Shown: positions 43,101 through 54,324, numbered from the stretch's first letter. The stretch: 64,000 nucleotides of DNA from Puffinus mauretanicus (GCA_023333565.1 JAJKFH010003173.1:1116001-1180000), one strand, 5' to 3'. Numbers and translations are program-made. Notes: a model not told the origin generated them from the sequence alone.

Positions 43101-46100
43101 GGTGAGAGAGGTCAGTTGAGCTAATTCCTTTGGCTGTCGTTGATACCGCTGGATAATGACCTCGATGTGGGCAATGGGAGAGGGGACTGTTCGTGGGGAG
43201 AGGCTGTGGAACACAAATCCTCAGTTACAACCTGGAGGAGACTTCTCTCTGCAACTACCGCTCTTCCTTCTGGGGTCTTGCTAGATCCACGGAGCCAGGG
43301 CATTGCCTCCAGAGCAGCGATGGGGCTCACAGCTCCTCCGTGTTCAGCAATGGTCAGGCTCTTCAAGGCTGACATTAGCTGCAGCGTGACCCTCTCTGTA
43401 ATGTGCCTCTCCTGTTTTTAAACCTTGCAGATCCTGCTACGGATGTGCTCCAGGAGTCTCACTGGGAAAAGGTAAATTCCTTGAGCAAATTCAGCTGGAA
43501 AAAAATGGATGGCCTGAGTGGCTGGAGAAAGGAGATTTTTAGACAGTCAGCTGAGGCTGGGGCAGACGGCTGGGACCTGACCCTGCCTCCGTCTCAGAGG
43601 CATTTGTTGAGCATTGGCACGTGAGATGGTTGGAGCCTCCACCAGACGTGCAGCGAGGCAGCGGTGCACCGTAAGAGCACTGATACCACCACTGAAGGCA
43701 GAAATGCTTGAAATAGTTACTGTAAAATTTGGTAGTATTGTCTTAAAAAAGGCCTAGATCCCCACAATAACTCTTAGGATGTAATTGGCACTCTGCTTCT
43801 TCAAGGTACCACGCTGACATTAATTAATTCCTCCTCTCAACACTCCAGTGAGGCTGCCGTCGGCTTGTAAAGCTGAGCTCCAGGTGCCCATATAAATGGC
43901 AGCCAACAGAGCTGCAACAGCAGCGCTGAGAGCTTTCAGCCGTGCAGATGTGCGCCCTGAATCTCAGGGCCTGAGCGCTCTTGTCCAAGGGAGAAAATTT
44001 CCCTCTGCCACAGAAGACACTGGGATGGAAATGAGACCATGAGAGCTCACGGGGCCAGTGCAAAGCTCAGGAGCTTGGGTAGCAAAGCCCAGTTTGTTTA
44101 CGTGAAGTTTAACAAGGGGGTGAAGAGCAGCATTGTTTTAAGCCTGGTGCCTGTTCAGCAGATGCACATGTTTCCTGTTTGTCAGACTCCCGGCTCTCTT
44201 TGGTGTTTTTTCCAGTTTGGAATAAAATCCCTTAAACGGGGGAGCGTGAGGAACCACCAGGACTTTTCTCAGAAGACCCTGATCGCCTTGGTCACATCTG
44301 GACTCATGCTGGCGTTCCTGGGCTTGGCGGGATACTTCCTGATGAAGCGGCGGAGCTGGAGCCCGGCGGGAGAGAGGCTGGTCAGTGCTTACAGGTGGCA
44401 GAACGGCCGGTAACGGGGAGCCCGGCGCCGCGGGCAGTGCCGGAGCGGTGGGGGGTGCTGGGGGGGAGAGGAGGGGCTGCTCCGCACCCTGCGGCTCGGT
44501 ACCCCCAGCCTCTGTGTGTGTCCCCAGGTCGACGGGACGGCTCGGCTGGCACGCGGGGTCAGCCTGGGCAAGGCGAAGGGCAGGAGCAGGGAGGCCAGAC
44601 CGTATGGGGAGAAGGGAAACCTCTCTTGCCTTCTAAAATTAACTCTTAGCTGATTGCTCCTGTGGGAAATCCGCCCCTTTCTCGCTCGTACTTCTAGGTC
44701 TAACACTTATTTTTGCTCAGCAGTAAGAACTCAGCCAGCAAGACCCCTCCAGAGACACCGAAACCTTATGAATTTGTCATTAAAAGTGACACACTTTAAC
44801 TTTCCATTCGCTGCATTTGAGTTATATGTCTGTCTTTTACCGATGCTGTAATAAAGGCTATTTCTCCCCTCACTTAACAAGTGATGGTAATAAACTGTAT
44901 CAAGAAAGAAAGAGAAAGAAATTTCCTATTTCCATTTTCCCCTTTCCAGGCAGGCTGACCATGGAGGACTCTTCCCTACCAGTGACTTTCGGGGACGTGA
45001 GCCCTCTGTAAAGTGAGGACGGGCCATGCTTTTCCCCCATCGCTACTCATGGGCACGTGAACAGTCATGTCCTGGGAAGCCGTTAGGCTATTTCATTGCC
45101 AGAAAGGATGCTCTCAAAGCATGCAGATGGGAAGTCAAGTGCATGTGTTAGAGGCAGGGACATTGCAGCTTGGGCTCTCGAGCCCGCTGCCTCTGGGTAC
45201 CGTCTCCTGGATGCTGGCAGCAGGTGAAGGGCGATGTAAATGCGTGGCTGGGAGCTGCCCATGTAAATGCGTGGCAGTGTCAATCCAGTTTCCAGGTGAG
45301 ATGTGTCCAGCACACCCATCTTGCTGCCACGGACAAGGGTGTCAGCAAAGGGGCCGAGCGAAACAACGGGGCGGGCGGGAAGCTCGGCAGCCTGCCGTGC
45401 GTGCTGGGTGCTGCTGAGCAAACAAGGAGCGGGGCTATCTGCTACCAGCCGGCAATCGCCACCCGCAGCCCAGGACCACCAGCGCCCACTGCATTGCTAC
45501 CAGACCTGCCACGGTCCGACATGTGGGGAGTTATCGTGCTGGGGGGCGGAGGCAGCTCTGCTATTGCTCTGGATCCTCCAGAGGCATCTGCTCCTTGCAG
45601 CAATAGTGGTAACAAGCCACGCAGCATGTCTTTGCATTTGCTGGAGTGCAGTCCTGCACTTCTGCTAGCACCTTGCTGCGAGCGTATAATTATTTACAGG
45701 CTGAAAGAAAGAAGGATGGGGAAAGAAGAAGAGGCAATTTCCATAGCTTTCATTCAATGGTGCTTCTTAACTTGGCTGAAGTGGAAAGCAGAGGTGGTCT
45801 GTCATGGGGTAGCTTTGCAAACCCAAGGTAGGGTCAGCTCCAAAACCTGGTTATGAGAAAACAACAAAACCTGACAGCTTCTCTTTTCAGGTCCAGGAGA
45901 AAAAAATGCAGTTCCTGGCTGGTTTTCTTGCTTCATCTTGCCACGGCATGGTTCAGGCCCTCTGTTCCCCTTCTTGTCAGCGAGAGCAGGTTCCCATGCC
46001 TGCAGTTGTTTGTACCTCCTGTCCAGGAAGCGCAGGCAGCCAGCCAAGCCGCTGCCTGCAATCAAAGCCGGTTGCTGTCAGCCCTTTCCCTTCCCTAACT

Positions 46101-46321
46101 CTGCCTTTGTTATTTATGTATCTGTTTAGGCTGAAGACCCATATTACACGGAAAATGGTAGCCAGGGAAACACGATGTTGATGATGCCCCCCCAAGAGCA
46201 ACCGGAGCTGCAGGAGAAGCCAAACCTCAACGGTGGGACTCAGGAGAACGGGACTGGCCAAGCGTCCTCCAAAAACGGCCACTCAGCCAGGCAGCACAGC
46301 CCCGCCGACACCGAAATGTGA
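34117..46321 (+). CDS. CD34: CD34 sialomucin, complete eight-exon gene
   Basis: Coding exons are 34117-34195, 39436-39570, 40039-40328, 40432-40509, 42963-43110, 43431-43471, 44216-44380 and 46130-46321. All phases agree and the total is 375 residues (human 385). CD34 is a type I membrane sialomucin of haematopoietic progenitors and endothelium that can present selectin ligands. Regions are a signal peptide (1 to about 27), a mucin stalk (27-168, about 53% Ser/Thr/Pro), cysteines at 172, 185, 194, 210, 221 and 234, a membrane span (278-300) and a 75-residue tail. The span and tail closely match mammalian CD34 ([48 protein letters not shown]). The tail ends DTEM, a class I PDZ ligand. An in-frame TAG at 34096-34098 bounds the start. 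The stalk shares composition but little sequence with mammals, as expected for a mucin. Confidence 0.93.
36879..36938 (+). repeat. 12-bp minisatellite, five copies
   Basis: Five perfect-length units of aaagSTTTACCG type. Units 1 and 4 read aaagctttaccg; units 2, 3 and 5 read aaaggtttaccg. The array lies in CD34 intron 1. Confidence 0.95.
38146..38220 (+). repeat. Pentanucleotide array (YGGGA)15, G-quadruplex prone
   Basis: Fifteen uninterrupted 5-bp units: seven CGGGA, then TGGGA, TGGGA, CGGGA, TGGGA, TGGGA, CGGGA, TGGGA, TGGGA. Runs of three G separated by two bases fit the G-quadruplex pattern on the transcribed-sense strand of CD34 intron 1. Confidence 0.97.
39436..39570 (+). CDS. CD34: CD34 exon 2, mucin stalk
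   Basis: The acceptor is ctgcctccag and the donor is gtaatc at 39571. The exon is 135 nt, phase 1 to phase 1. It encodes the first part of the Ser/Thr/Pro/Ala-rich stalk (for example [19 protein letters not shown]) with no Asn and no Cys. Confidence 0.8.
40039..40328 (+). CDS. CD34: CD34 exon 3, mucin stalk
   Basis: The exon is 290 nt, phase 1 to phase 0, with donor gtgagg at 40329. It is Ser/Thr/Pro-rich throughout (for example [20 protein letters not shown]). The acceptor is placed after ttcaaaaccaaag. A second AG, 18-19 bases further in (gtccctggcag), would keep the same phase and drop six residues, so the 5' border is uncertain. Confidence 0.78.
40432..40509 (+). CDS. CD34: CD34 exon 4, start of cysteine-rich region
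   Basis: The acceptor is ttcccttccag and the donor is gtgagt. It has 26 codons, phase 0 to 0. It encodes [20 protein letters not shown] followed by NESNTC, aligning with the mammalian segment that carries C-x2-3-xEV...GICLxxNxTxxC. NES is the only canonical N-glycosylation sequon in the extracellular region. Confidence 0.9.
40510..42962 (+). other. CD34 intron 4
   Basis: About 2.45 kb, with ends gtgagt and aattttgcag. No exon is seen inside. It contains an E-box/GATA cluster at 41.67-41.73 kb and a further tandem agatagatag at about 42.84 kb, candidate haematopoietic or endothelial control sites. Confidence 0.7.
41675..41727 (+). promoter_or_regulatory. E-box/GATA cluster in CD34 intron 4
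   Basis: CAGCTG at 41675-41680, CTG-N7-GATAA ending in AGATAAG at 41696-41702, and AGATAGG at 41721-41727. Close E-box and GATA sites resemble TAL1/GATA enhancer composites, but short motifs like these are common by chance. Confidence 0.3.
42963..43110 (+). CDS. CD34: CD34 exon 5, cysteine-rich region
   Basis: The acceptor is gaaaattttgcag. The exon is 148 nt, phase 0 to 1. It reads [16 protein letters not shown], then SPC, then [20 protein letters not shown]. This matches the mammalian pattern (LC...VC-SLLLAQSEV-xxC-LLLVLAN), which fixes the exon even though the left half has diverged. The donor chosen is gtcagt at 43111, by homology. A stronger-looking donor 9 nt earlier (gtgaga at 43102) keeps phase and would drop three residues. 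Confidence 0.85.
43431..43471 (+). CDS. CD34: CD34 exon 6, short juxtamembrane exon
   Basis: A 41-nt exon with acceptor aaaccttgcag and donor gtaaat at 43472. It reads [14 protein letters not shown] when joined to the one base left by exon 5. It corresponds in position and size to the short mammalian exon before the membrane exon, but shares little sequence with it. Confidence 0.78.
44216..44380 (+). CDS. CD34: CD34 exon 7, membrane span
   Basis: The acceptor is gttttttccag and the donor is gtcagt at 44381. It has 55 codons, phase 0 to 0. After the extracellular FGIKSL...HQDFSQK comes the span [20 protein letters not shown] followed by FLM, then the basic stop-transfer KRRSWSP and GERL. This is the most strongly conserved CD34 exon and by itself identifies the gene. 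Confidence 0.95.
44381..46129 (+). other. CD34 intron 7
   Basis: About 1.75 kb. Read-through of the exon 7 donor meets a stop after ten codons (TAA at 44411-44413). AATAAA words follow near 44851 and 44888. A possible acceptor at 44949 (cctttccag) leads into a segment with an in-frame TGA at once. A 15-bp direct repeat (atgtaaatgcgtggc) occurs near 45236 and 45263. Confidence 0.65.
46130..46321 (+). CDS. CD34: CD34 exon 8, cytoplasmic tail
   Basis: The acceptor is tgtatctgtttag. There are 63 codons and TGA at 46319-46321. It starts [14 protein letters not shown] and ends [20 protein letters not shown] then PADTEM. Near identity to the mammalian tail over EDPYYTENG and [16 protein letters not shown] supports a preserved adaptor and PDZ function. 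Confidence 0.95.
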   Translation, partial: AEDPYYTENGSQGNTMLMMPPQEQPELQEKPNLNGGTQENGTGQASSKNGHSARQHSPADTEM

Positions 46322-47178
46322 AGCGGGCGAAGTGCATCCTTAGCGCGAACTAAGAGGGGAGCAGAGAGAAAAGGGAGGGCAAGAGTTTTCTATGGACAGT
46401 TAGGGAATTGCAGACCTTTTTTTTACTATTATTATTTCTGTGAAGAACTTCAAAATCAGTCTAAAGCACATTAAGCGCCAGAGCTGCCAAAGACCTGCTT
46501 CTCTGCCTCCTCCTGCTTCTCCCGTTGACCACACAAGACACTTTTGCGCAGCTGTTCTCTGCTTTTGTTGTTAGAAGAACATAATGAGAAACGCAAGTGC
46601 CCTTAGCCCTGAGCAGCTTTTAAGCAGAGGCAGACTGAAGCTACAGAAGCCTTGAGCCAGGCTGCAAACAGCCAAAATTTTTGGTGGCAGTGTGTTAGGC
46701 TGATTAAAATAGTTAAATTGGGATTTCAGTGACAAAAACCTCTCAGGTTTCAGATAATTTTGGTTAACAGAGTTGTTTTTTATCTCATCTTTATGTTTAA
46801 GTGCAGGATTTCTTCCTCTTTTAAGAACATCAGGCATTTTACCCCCCTTTTGTGCTTTATGTCTTCTTTACTATTTCCTACTCCAGCAGCATTTGCTGAA
46901 GCTCTGTGTAAAACTTTCCATGTGGAATTGAAGGTTTAAATGTGAATAGACCTCAAACTTCTTTCTTTTTTAATCCTACCAGTAGACAGGCGGTTGTTTT
47001 AGAGTAAAATCTTCCCCGGTCTCTTCATGTCAGGGACTGGAGACGGCGTTTGACGAGGCAGAGCCAGCAACAACCACTCAAGTAAGATGGGGAACATTCG
47101 ATAGGGCTGTGGGGGGCTCTGGCAGTCCCATCGCCCTCCCTCCCGACACGGGGGTAGTGCCTAGGGTAGGACTTTGGG

Positions 47179-47184
47179 AATAAA
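47179..47184 (+). terminator. Possible CD34 poly(A) signal, proximal
   Basis: AATAAA about 860 nt after the CD34 stop, followed by a modest GT-rich stretch (cgtgggatgagtg). Confidence 0.4.
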
Positions 47185-47873
47185 AGGTGCCAAAGGGCTC
47201 CCCGTGGGATGAGTGCTAGACAGAAACCCGGCCCCGTGATGGGTGTTCCTCCCTCTGCATCAGCAGTGGGTACATGAACAAAAAGAAGTCTTTTCGCTTT
47301 GGTAAGTGAAGGCCAGCATCAAAATCCCAACAGCGGGAGCAGGTCCTATCTAGCTCTGCACTCATCCTGCTCCCCAGGCAAGCGGTGCTGCAAGCCGCAT
47401 CACCGAGGCTGAGCTACGTGCAGCTCGGTGAGAGCCAGGGACCAGGGCAGCTCTGAGCTCGGTCCCGAGCAAGTGCAGCTCGTTTGTAGGGAGCCGAAGG
47501 CGTTGTCGTGCAAGCCCGGTGTTGATGGTGCAAGACCACGGGAGGCTGCAGTTCAGACCAGAATCTCCCTGGCACCAGCAGCGACTGCCACATCCAAAAT
47601 AAGGACAAAAATGGCCCTTGAAGCTGATCTACCCTCTCGATAGTGAATTTATCGCAACATTTTCTCAGTGCTGAACACCTGAGGGGAAGGCTTTATTTTT
47701 TTTGGTACAGTGCTTAAAGGAATGACCGCAACGTCCATCCTTTCCTGAGGCTGTGTGCATGGGTGCAAGAGTCATTTAAACACAGTTTAAAACGTTTCAG
47801 GGTTTGTTTGTTTTGGTGTGACTTGCTTCTCCCAAATCTCATTGTAAATAATCCCAGCTGAAAAAAATTGAGT

Positions 47874-47879
47874 ATTAAA
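47874..47879 (+). terminator. Possible CD34 poly(A) signal, distal
   Basis: ATTAAA with an upstream TGTA motif and a good downstream GU-rich element. Cleavage is predicted near 47895. Confidence 0.45.
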
Positions 47880-47895
47880 AATCAGCTTCTCTGTT

Positions 47896-50800
47896 GTGTC
47901 CTTGGAACAACAGTGTGTTTATCCCACCGGGATGCGTGGCTCTGGCTGCGCTGTGTGCCAGCGCGATGAGAGGACAACGCCTCGCGGAGAGGTTGTTTCC
48001 CAGCAGAAATGCTATGACTAAAGGCTGTGGCTTGTTCTCTGCACATTTTCCCTGTCTTTCAACAAACACGTCTGCAGGACAAGTGACGTACATCACGTTA
48101 TTAAACCTCCTTTGTTTGATTTGCTGATGTGTAAGATGCCCAGCTAATTCCTGGATAAATAAATGAGACTCCGGTCTCATGGGGTGATCTGCAGGGCTGG
48201 GGTCTGACCTGACATCGGGGGGGGGTGTGCACGCGCACATATGAAGATGAAGAGGAAGATGAAGGCTTCCTCGCTCTGCACTGTGCAATAACCAGCAATG
48301 GTTCCTGCCACGAGAATTTGCAGGGCGATGCACGGCAGTCCTTTAGCTCCTGTTCTTGCGGAGATGCTCGAGCTCCACTGAAAGCAGGAGGTTTGGGGCT
48401 GGGTATCTTTACTGACCCGGCCCCCTCCTCTCTGGGACGCCCGACCCTGCCCAGTGCTTGTTTCCTAGGCATGGGCTCACGGACACAGGCACACCGGGTA
48501 CTTCTAGAAGTACTAGAAACCACCGCTGCCAGGTTTGTTGTAGTTCGGGGTGCGCTGACCTCCTCAGCCTGGCTGCAAGGGGAACTGCTGCGGGAAAACA
48601 AGTTTACTTTCTGCGCAGAGCGCCGGGGAAGCTCTCCCGGAGGCTTGACTTGCACTGCGGGGTAGGATAGGGAGCTGGGCTTGGCTTTTTTTTTTTTGGC
48701 AATTGTTTATCTAATCAGCACTACTTGCTGTATTGAAAGTAGGAGATCTAATCAAACGTCAGGTGCATTTTTCACAGCTCAGGGTATGTCCTACAGCCAA
48801 GCAGAGACAATAAAGTTACAGTCAATTGCTTTGGCAAAACAAAAGCTTTCTCTAAAACATCCAGATTGAGGGAAATGCCGAGAGCGGCGGTGGCTGAGCA
48901 GGGACGGTGCTGAGCCAGCGGAAAAGTCTGCGCTTCCAGCTCAGGAAGTTTTTTGCCTGTGTGTAAACACAGGCAGGCTCAGCTCTGGCCCTGCCGAAAA
49001 GGTGGTTATTATTATTCCTTCCTTATCAAACCCCTTGCATTCCTTCCTTGCCGGTCCCACCGTCTGCCGGGCAACCTCCTCCTCTCGCCATCCCACACCG
49101 CCTGCGGGCTCACAGCTGCTTTGGGGCCACTTTTGGGGGCTTTTGGGGGGCTAAATCCATCTCAGCTTCCAACAGCGACCCGCTTTCCCATAAACATGGA
49201 TCAAGATTGGTACAAGGGCTGTTGCCTGGTTCATGATCTCATGTCCTGCTCGTATACAGTGCATATACAGCCTGTTTAGCTGGTGGGGATCCTCATATCG
49301 TGTGAAATGCCCTGAGGAAAATAATCAGCATGAAAGCATCCTCTGGGGAAGAATGGTGGCAAACAGAAATATAAGGTGTTAAATATAAATATAAATGTGA
49401 CCCAGCCATTAAATGACACGTCCATGCCCCAGCCTGAAACAGAAGCAGGAGCTCTGACACCCACCCAGGCAGCCCCCGAATCCTTCTGCAGGTTGAAATC
49501 AAAGACTTTTTCAGAAATGAAGAAACACCTTCCTAACTGAATTGCCATAAAATGCTACTGTGAGTTTAAGGTGGCTTGCTCTGCGTATTGCTGAAACCAA
49601 TCAAATTTATCAGAGCAAACAAGTTTTAATTAAGTCTTATTAACTATGTCCCTCAGTGGATCTTCCATCCCTTTCGTAATAAAAACAGCACAACCCTCCC
49701 AGCTGAGAAAACTCCTGCCCTTCAGTATCACAGGCCCTTCACAGCAGAACAGCACGTCCCAGGTCAGAGAAAAGTAGCTCCTTTCTCTGTTTGCTGATTG
49801 CTAATTTCTTTTTCATTGGTTTAGCACTGGGACGAGCTGCCCCGATGCCCAAGCAGCAGGATCAGTCCTGCACAAGCAGCAAGACGCCCAGTTCCTGCTC
49901 GTGGCCCTTCGAAGACACCAGCGTTTTGCCTTGAGCTGTGCCTTGGAGGCCCCCAGAAAAAGATGAGCTCTCCTGGTGCTCTCCATGCTCCAGATCTGCC
50001 GGGACAGATTTACTCGAGCATTGTGCTAAAATTTCAGTTTAAGGGTAGATGCCTCGCATGCCTTGTCGTGCTGTGAAATTTTCACCCCTTGTAAAACTTT
50101 GTTCAATGCAATTTAGCTTAGAGGCTACAGAAATACTACTTCTCTTTAAGTGTAGGTGTTTATCTCTGCAGCACAGGCTGCAGCCCAGCCGAGCAGGTAC
50201 CCACCGCCCCGCTGCACAGAAGTGGAGAGGGTCATGGCCTCAGACTTAAATGCACCAAGGTTTCTGCATGACTTTGAAACCACAGCAGAAATAGCCTAGG
50301 GTATATTATACATAACAATGCTGCTATCTGCTGGCTGTGCTTTGCTAGAACATTTAATACTTTGCTCTAGAGGGAAGCTGGTACTCAGGTAATGGTGCCC
50401 AGTCAGAAGCAGGACCTGAAGAAGGGTCCTGCCCCACCACAAGCCCCTACTGCACCCCAGGGTGCTGGCAATACAGCCGGGAGGCTAACATATTAACATT
50501 ATGAAATTATGAAAAAAGTAATACATACAGTGGGCTTTGAAGCTCATATTCTAGGAACGGGGAAATCTAAAATGAAATTTCTAAAATGAATTTCCCATCA
50601 ATCCACTTCCCATCTGCTTGTTCGATGCCTGATCCTGCAAAACTCGTGTGGGAGTTCTACAATATTTGCTGCACCATCTGCTGCAAGGCCACGCAGGCTT
50701 TGCGATCCAAGCGCAGGGAACACAGAAACACAGGCAGGCTTTGATAACGTCCTGTGTTACACTTCAGGTGGCTGATGGAGAAGAAGCTGGCGAAGCAGCA

Positions 50801-53800
50801 TCCGTGGAGCCAGGGCACATCCCTGCGACCGGAGCCTGGGAACGCGCAGTGCCCTCGGCTTCCTCCAGCCAGTCCTGCCGAATTCCTGTGTTGTACCAGT
50901 TTTGAGTCAGCCAAAAGCTCAGTCATCATCAGATGGCCATAAGGACGTCTCCCAGCATGGGTAAAGGGTGATGTTCAAGCTCCTTTCCTTTTCTCTCCTT
51001 TTCTAACCATAGAAAAGAAACCAGCGTCACGTAATGCCCGTGTATATAATCCGTCTGCACCGATGTGATATTTCTGCCTTTGCTTTCAAGGTAAAGGGAA
51101 CAGCATCTGTGCAGGGCTTTTCCATCCCCCAGAAAAAATGATATTTACAACTATTTGCATTACAGGCACTTCACAGGTGTTTTAATTCCAAGTCTTTAAT
51201 CTTAGCCTTCAGATCCATTTAATTTGCTGGTGTTTTGATTTGTAGTAACAGACATAAATGAGATTATCTATCCCCTGAGACAAACTGTCAAAGGCAAATG
51301 CTGAAGAATTGGGCTCTAAAAACATTTTAATATGCTCGTGTTGCAAACCCTGAGATGGAGCCAGAGATGAACATAGATTAGTGTGAGCCAGGACTCAGGT
51401 CTCAAACACAACACGCCGTGTGAGAAGGACCTTTGGGCTGATGCACGGAGCTGTTCCCGTGTTTGCAGGCTCATCTCCTCTTCTCGTTTCTTAAGGACCC
51501 ACGAGGGTAGGAGGAAACACCTTCATAGCACACAAAGAAAGTGTGCTAAGTGCTGTGAGGCTTCAAGTTTTTCTTTTTTAACCTCAAAAAAACAGGCGAG
51601 TCAAGGATGGGTAAGCCTGGGAGGCTGTTTCTGGGGAAGAGCGTTGGTTTGGGAAGATGGCTGTGGAATCCTATTGAAATTTGTTCATGTTTTTCTTCTG
51701 GAGGAAAAAAAAAAATTGAAGAGTTTTTTCTGTTAGTTTTCTAATAGAAAGTTATTTTGTTGGGGGAAAAGGAGACTAGTTCCAGGTTCCCACTCCAACT
51801 GTAGAAAAAAAAAGGTCTGAAACCAGTTATGTCTCCTTTTGTCTTGCATAAGACATGGAAGATGTCCCAAGGGCCTCTACCTAGAAAGTTCATTTTCAGG
51901 GTACATTTTTTTCTCCTGTGAATTAAACAGTACATTACTCTACCGACCTTTGGATATTTATTTGCTATTATTTCTGGTACTTTTATTTGTGATTTTTTTT
52001 TCTTCATTTTTTTAATTTTTGTGTTTGCATCTTCCTTCTTTTCTTATCTTCTGCCTGCCCCAGAGGCTTATTGCTGCTTTGGCAACATGCTAACGTGTTT
52101 AGGAATGATAAGACGTCTAATTAAGAGCATAATTAGCAGTACAAGGTCTTAATAGCTTATTAAAGGAAATACATTCAGAAAATTCTTTTCCTTTTCTTGC
52201 ATTGGTACAATATAATTTACCAGTAAATGATGAAAGAGTTTTGAATAGCGCTCAGACTTTTAGTAAGGAAAGTGGTGCTGGATTCATGATTTCATGGGGG
52301 GATTTTGCACCACTAACACTATTATTTTGTTGTTGTTGTTTAAAAACAATTTAACAGATTAACAAAAGCAATTGCGAAGGAACAATGTCACTGTGGTGCG
52401 GCAGGCAGGAGCCTGACGAGCCCGAAAGCGGAATTAAGTAAAACTGCCTTCCCTACTTCTGCATATAAACAAATCCTGGGGGAGGTAAACTTGCTCTTTA
52501 AGAGCTGAAATGTCAGGTCGTGCTCCGAGCTGGGGCAGCTCAGCCGCTTGCAGGCTACGATCCTCCCTGCTCCTTTTCCACTTACATCTGTTAAAACTGA
52601 TTATTTTTATATGAAGGCATCCTTGGCTTATGAACTCCAGCAGAGTAAGGACCACCTATAAACCCTGTGGATCCCTCTTGCTTTTACCAGTAAGAAACTC
52701 GGCGTTAAATCCTGCTCCGCAGGCAGAGCTGGCGGAGGGAAATCAAATCACTTCGCTGCAGCTCGGCTTCCCCAGGCCGCCGTGTTTTTCCTCTGACCCA
52801 CACAAAGATTTCTTTCTAAATTTATCACAGCGTTCATCGGCAGTCCCACTTAGTGGCAGATTAGGAGGCTGGGCAGGCAGGGCCCATTCGAATGAGGGCA
52901 GGGGAGCCTGCAAAACCAGGCGGGGATGACGCGGCCAGCGAGGCGAGGGCAGGGAGCGGCGAGGGGGCAGGTGCAGCCCCGGTTCGGCTCCCCGCCGGCC
53001 TCCCTGCTCCAGATTATCCCTCCCTGGAGCGCGGGGAGGCTCGCTGCGGCGGGAATGCTGCACCGAGATGGCAGCGCCCCAACTCCTGGCTGGGTCCAGG
53101 GAGGTTTGCTGGTCGCTGGAGGCCCCGGTGCTGGCGCCGCTGGGGAATTTCCACTGGGCTGCGGAAGGAGCTGCTGGCTTCTGCGCGGGGCGCAAAGGCG
53201 AAGCAGCATTTGGCTGCAGCGGTGCATGCTGGAGCAGGCTTCTGTGCAGCACCCCCGTGCAGCTGAGCATCCCTCAGGCTCCCGAGACCTCTTGTGTGCC
53301 CCCAGTTCATACCTGCACGTCCTGGGCTCCTGCCCGCCTGGGTCCGGCAGCCTTTGCCAGCCCCGGGTGGGACCAGAGCCGTTGTTCTGCGCCCTGCGGA
53401 CCCCCACGCCGAGGACACAGACCGGTGTAACCCATCCTGCCGTGAACGCGTGGGTGCCGGCTGATGCTAGCCGCATGCTTTGCAGCGATGAAGCCCTGTA
53501 CAGGGAGTATGCGCCGTGTTTGGAATCACACAGGGAAATTATGCAGTTACAAGGATGGCATAATTGAGAGAATGCTTGACTAGCGCAATTTTCTTATGCG
53601 CCTGTCAGCAAATCACTTAATCTGTGCTGTGCCGAGTTTCCCATCCGTTAAATGGGGAATGATTATCCCCCTACTTGCTAAGGGGGAATAATACCCACTA
53701 ATGATTGTGAAAGGTGGCCACGGAGATGCGCAGTGACACACGTAGTAGCTGCAGACCTGGAAGCACGTAGCACTCTAAAAGCAACCTTTAGAAATTAATT

Positions 53801-53840
53801 TCTCCTCCTGCTGCTTTTTTATTGACGAAAATCCCGAAAC
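47896..53840. other. Gene-poor stretch downstream of CD34
   Basis: No coding exon is recognised. It includes a GC-rich patch at 52.9-53.4 kb and a homeodomain-type AT-rich stretch near 52.10-52.16 kb (several TAATTA/ATTAAGA words). In mammals a CD34 downstream enhancer lies in the equivalent region, but no element can be assigned here by eye. Confidence 0.45.
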
Positions 53841-54030
53841 CGGTTTCTCTCTCCCGTGCAGGATTGTAAAAGCCTTCTCCGCCGTTCCCTGGGTCGGGAC
53901 ACCCCGGGTCCGACGGCGAGGAAGAGGACAAGCCCGCGGCGTGCCGGGCGAAGGCACCTCGGGGATCCCGGGGAGCCCCCCGCCCCTCCGCCGCCCCCCC
54001 GGCCCCCCCCCCGGGGACACACGCTGCCTC

Positions 54031-54044
54031 CTGGGAGTTGTAGT
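54031..54044 (-). promoter_or_regulatory. ZNF143/THAP11-type promoter motif
   Basis: The minus strand reads ACTACAACTCCCAG, matching the ACTACAAYTCCCAG core of the SBS promoter motif. One copy, inside the CpG island. Confidence 0.7.
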
Positions 54045-54271
54045 CAGCGCGGGGTGACCTTGGCTCCGCGGGCCCGCGGCGCTGCGCCGGGCGGGGCGGC
54101 CGGAGAGGGCGGCCGCCTCCTCGGCCAGGGAGCCCGGGGGGGGGCCGGGGGGCCGCGCCGCCTCCCCCGTCCGCGCTCCCGCTCCGCCCCGGAGCCGATG
54201 GCAGCCCCGGCAGCCGCTGCGGCCCCCGCGGGGCCGGGCCGGGAGCCGCGGGGATGCCGCGCAGCAGGCAG
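54045..54271 (+). ncRNA. Possible first exon of miR-29 host transcript
   Basis: Speculative exon between the ZNF143-type motif and the gtaccg donor. The donor lacks G at +5, so it is weak. The segment also contains ATG at 54198 opening 24 Ala/Pro/Gly-rich codons (MAAPAAAAAPAGPG...) up to that donor. A first coding exon of an unidentified protein is therefore an alternative. No downstream exon could be paired with it. Confidence 0.2.
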
Positions 54272-54324
54272 GTACCGCGGCGGGGCGCGGGGGGGGGAGC
54301 GGGGCCAGCGCGGCCGGGGCCGCG

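Larger units (their letters stand above)
46322..47895 (+). other. CD34: CD34 3' UTR
   Basis: Non-coding sequence after the stop with two plausible ends: AATAAA at 47179-47184 and ATTAAA at 47874-47879. The second has a GU-rich element just downstream (ctctgttgtgtcc) and a Pumilio-type TGTAAATA upstream at about 47843. UTR lengths of 0.9 or 1.6 kb both fit the family. Confidence 0.5.

Noticed and set aside
44039..44413. A 124-codon ORF around the CD34 membrane exon
   Set aside because: Only 44216-44380 is exon. The flanks are intron, although the read-through end is kept as a possible truncated isoform.
52743..53567. ORFs of 124-213 codons on both strands at 52.7-53.6 kb
   Set aside because: Same GC effect. 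No domain, no splice context and no conserved motif.
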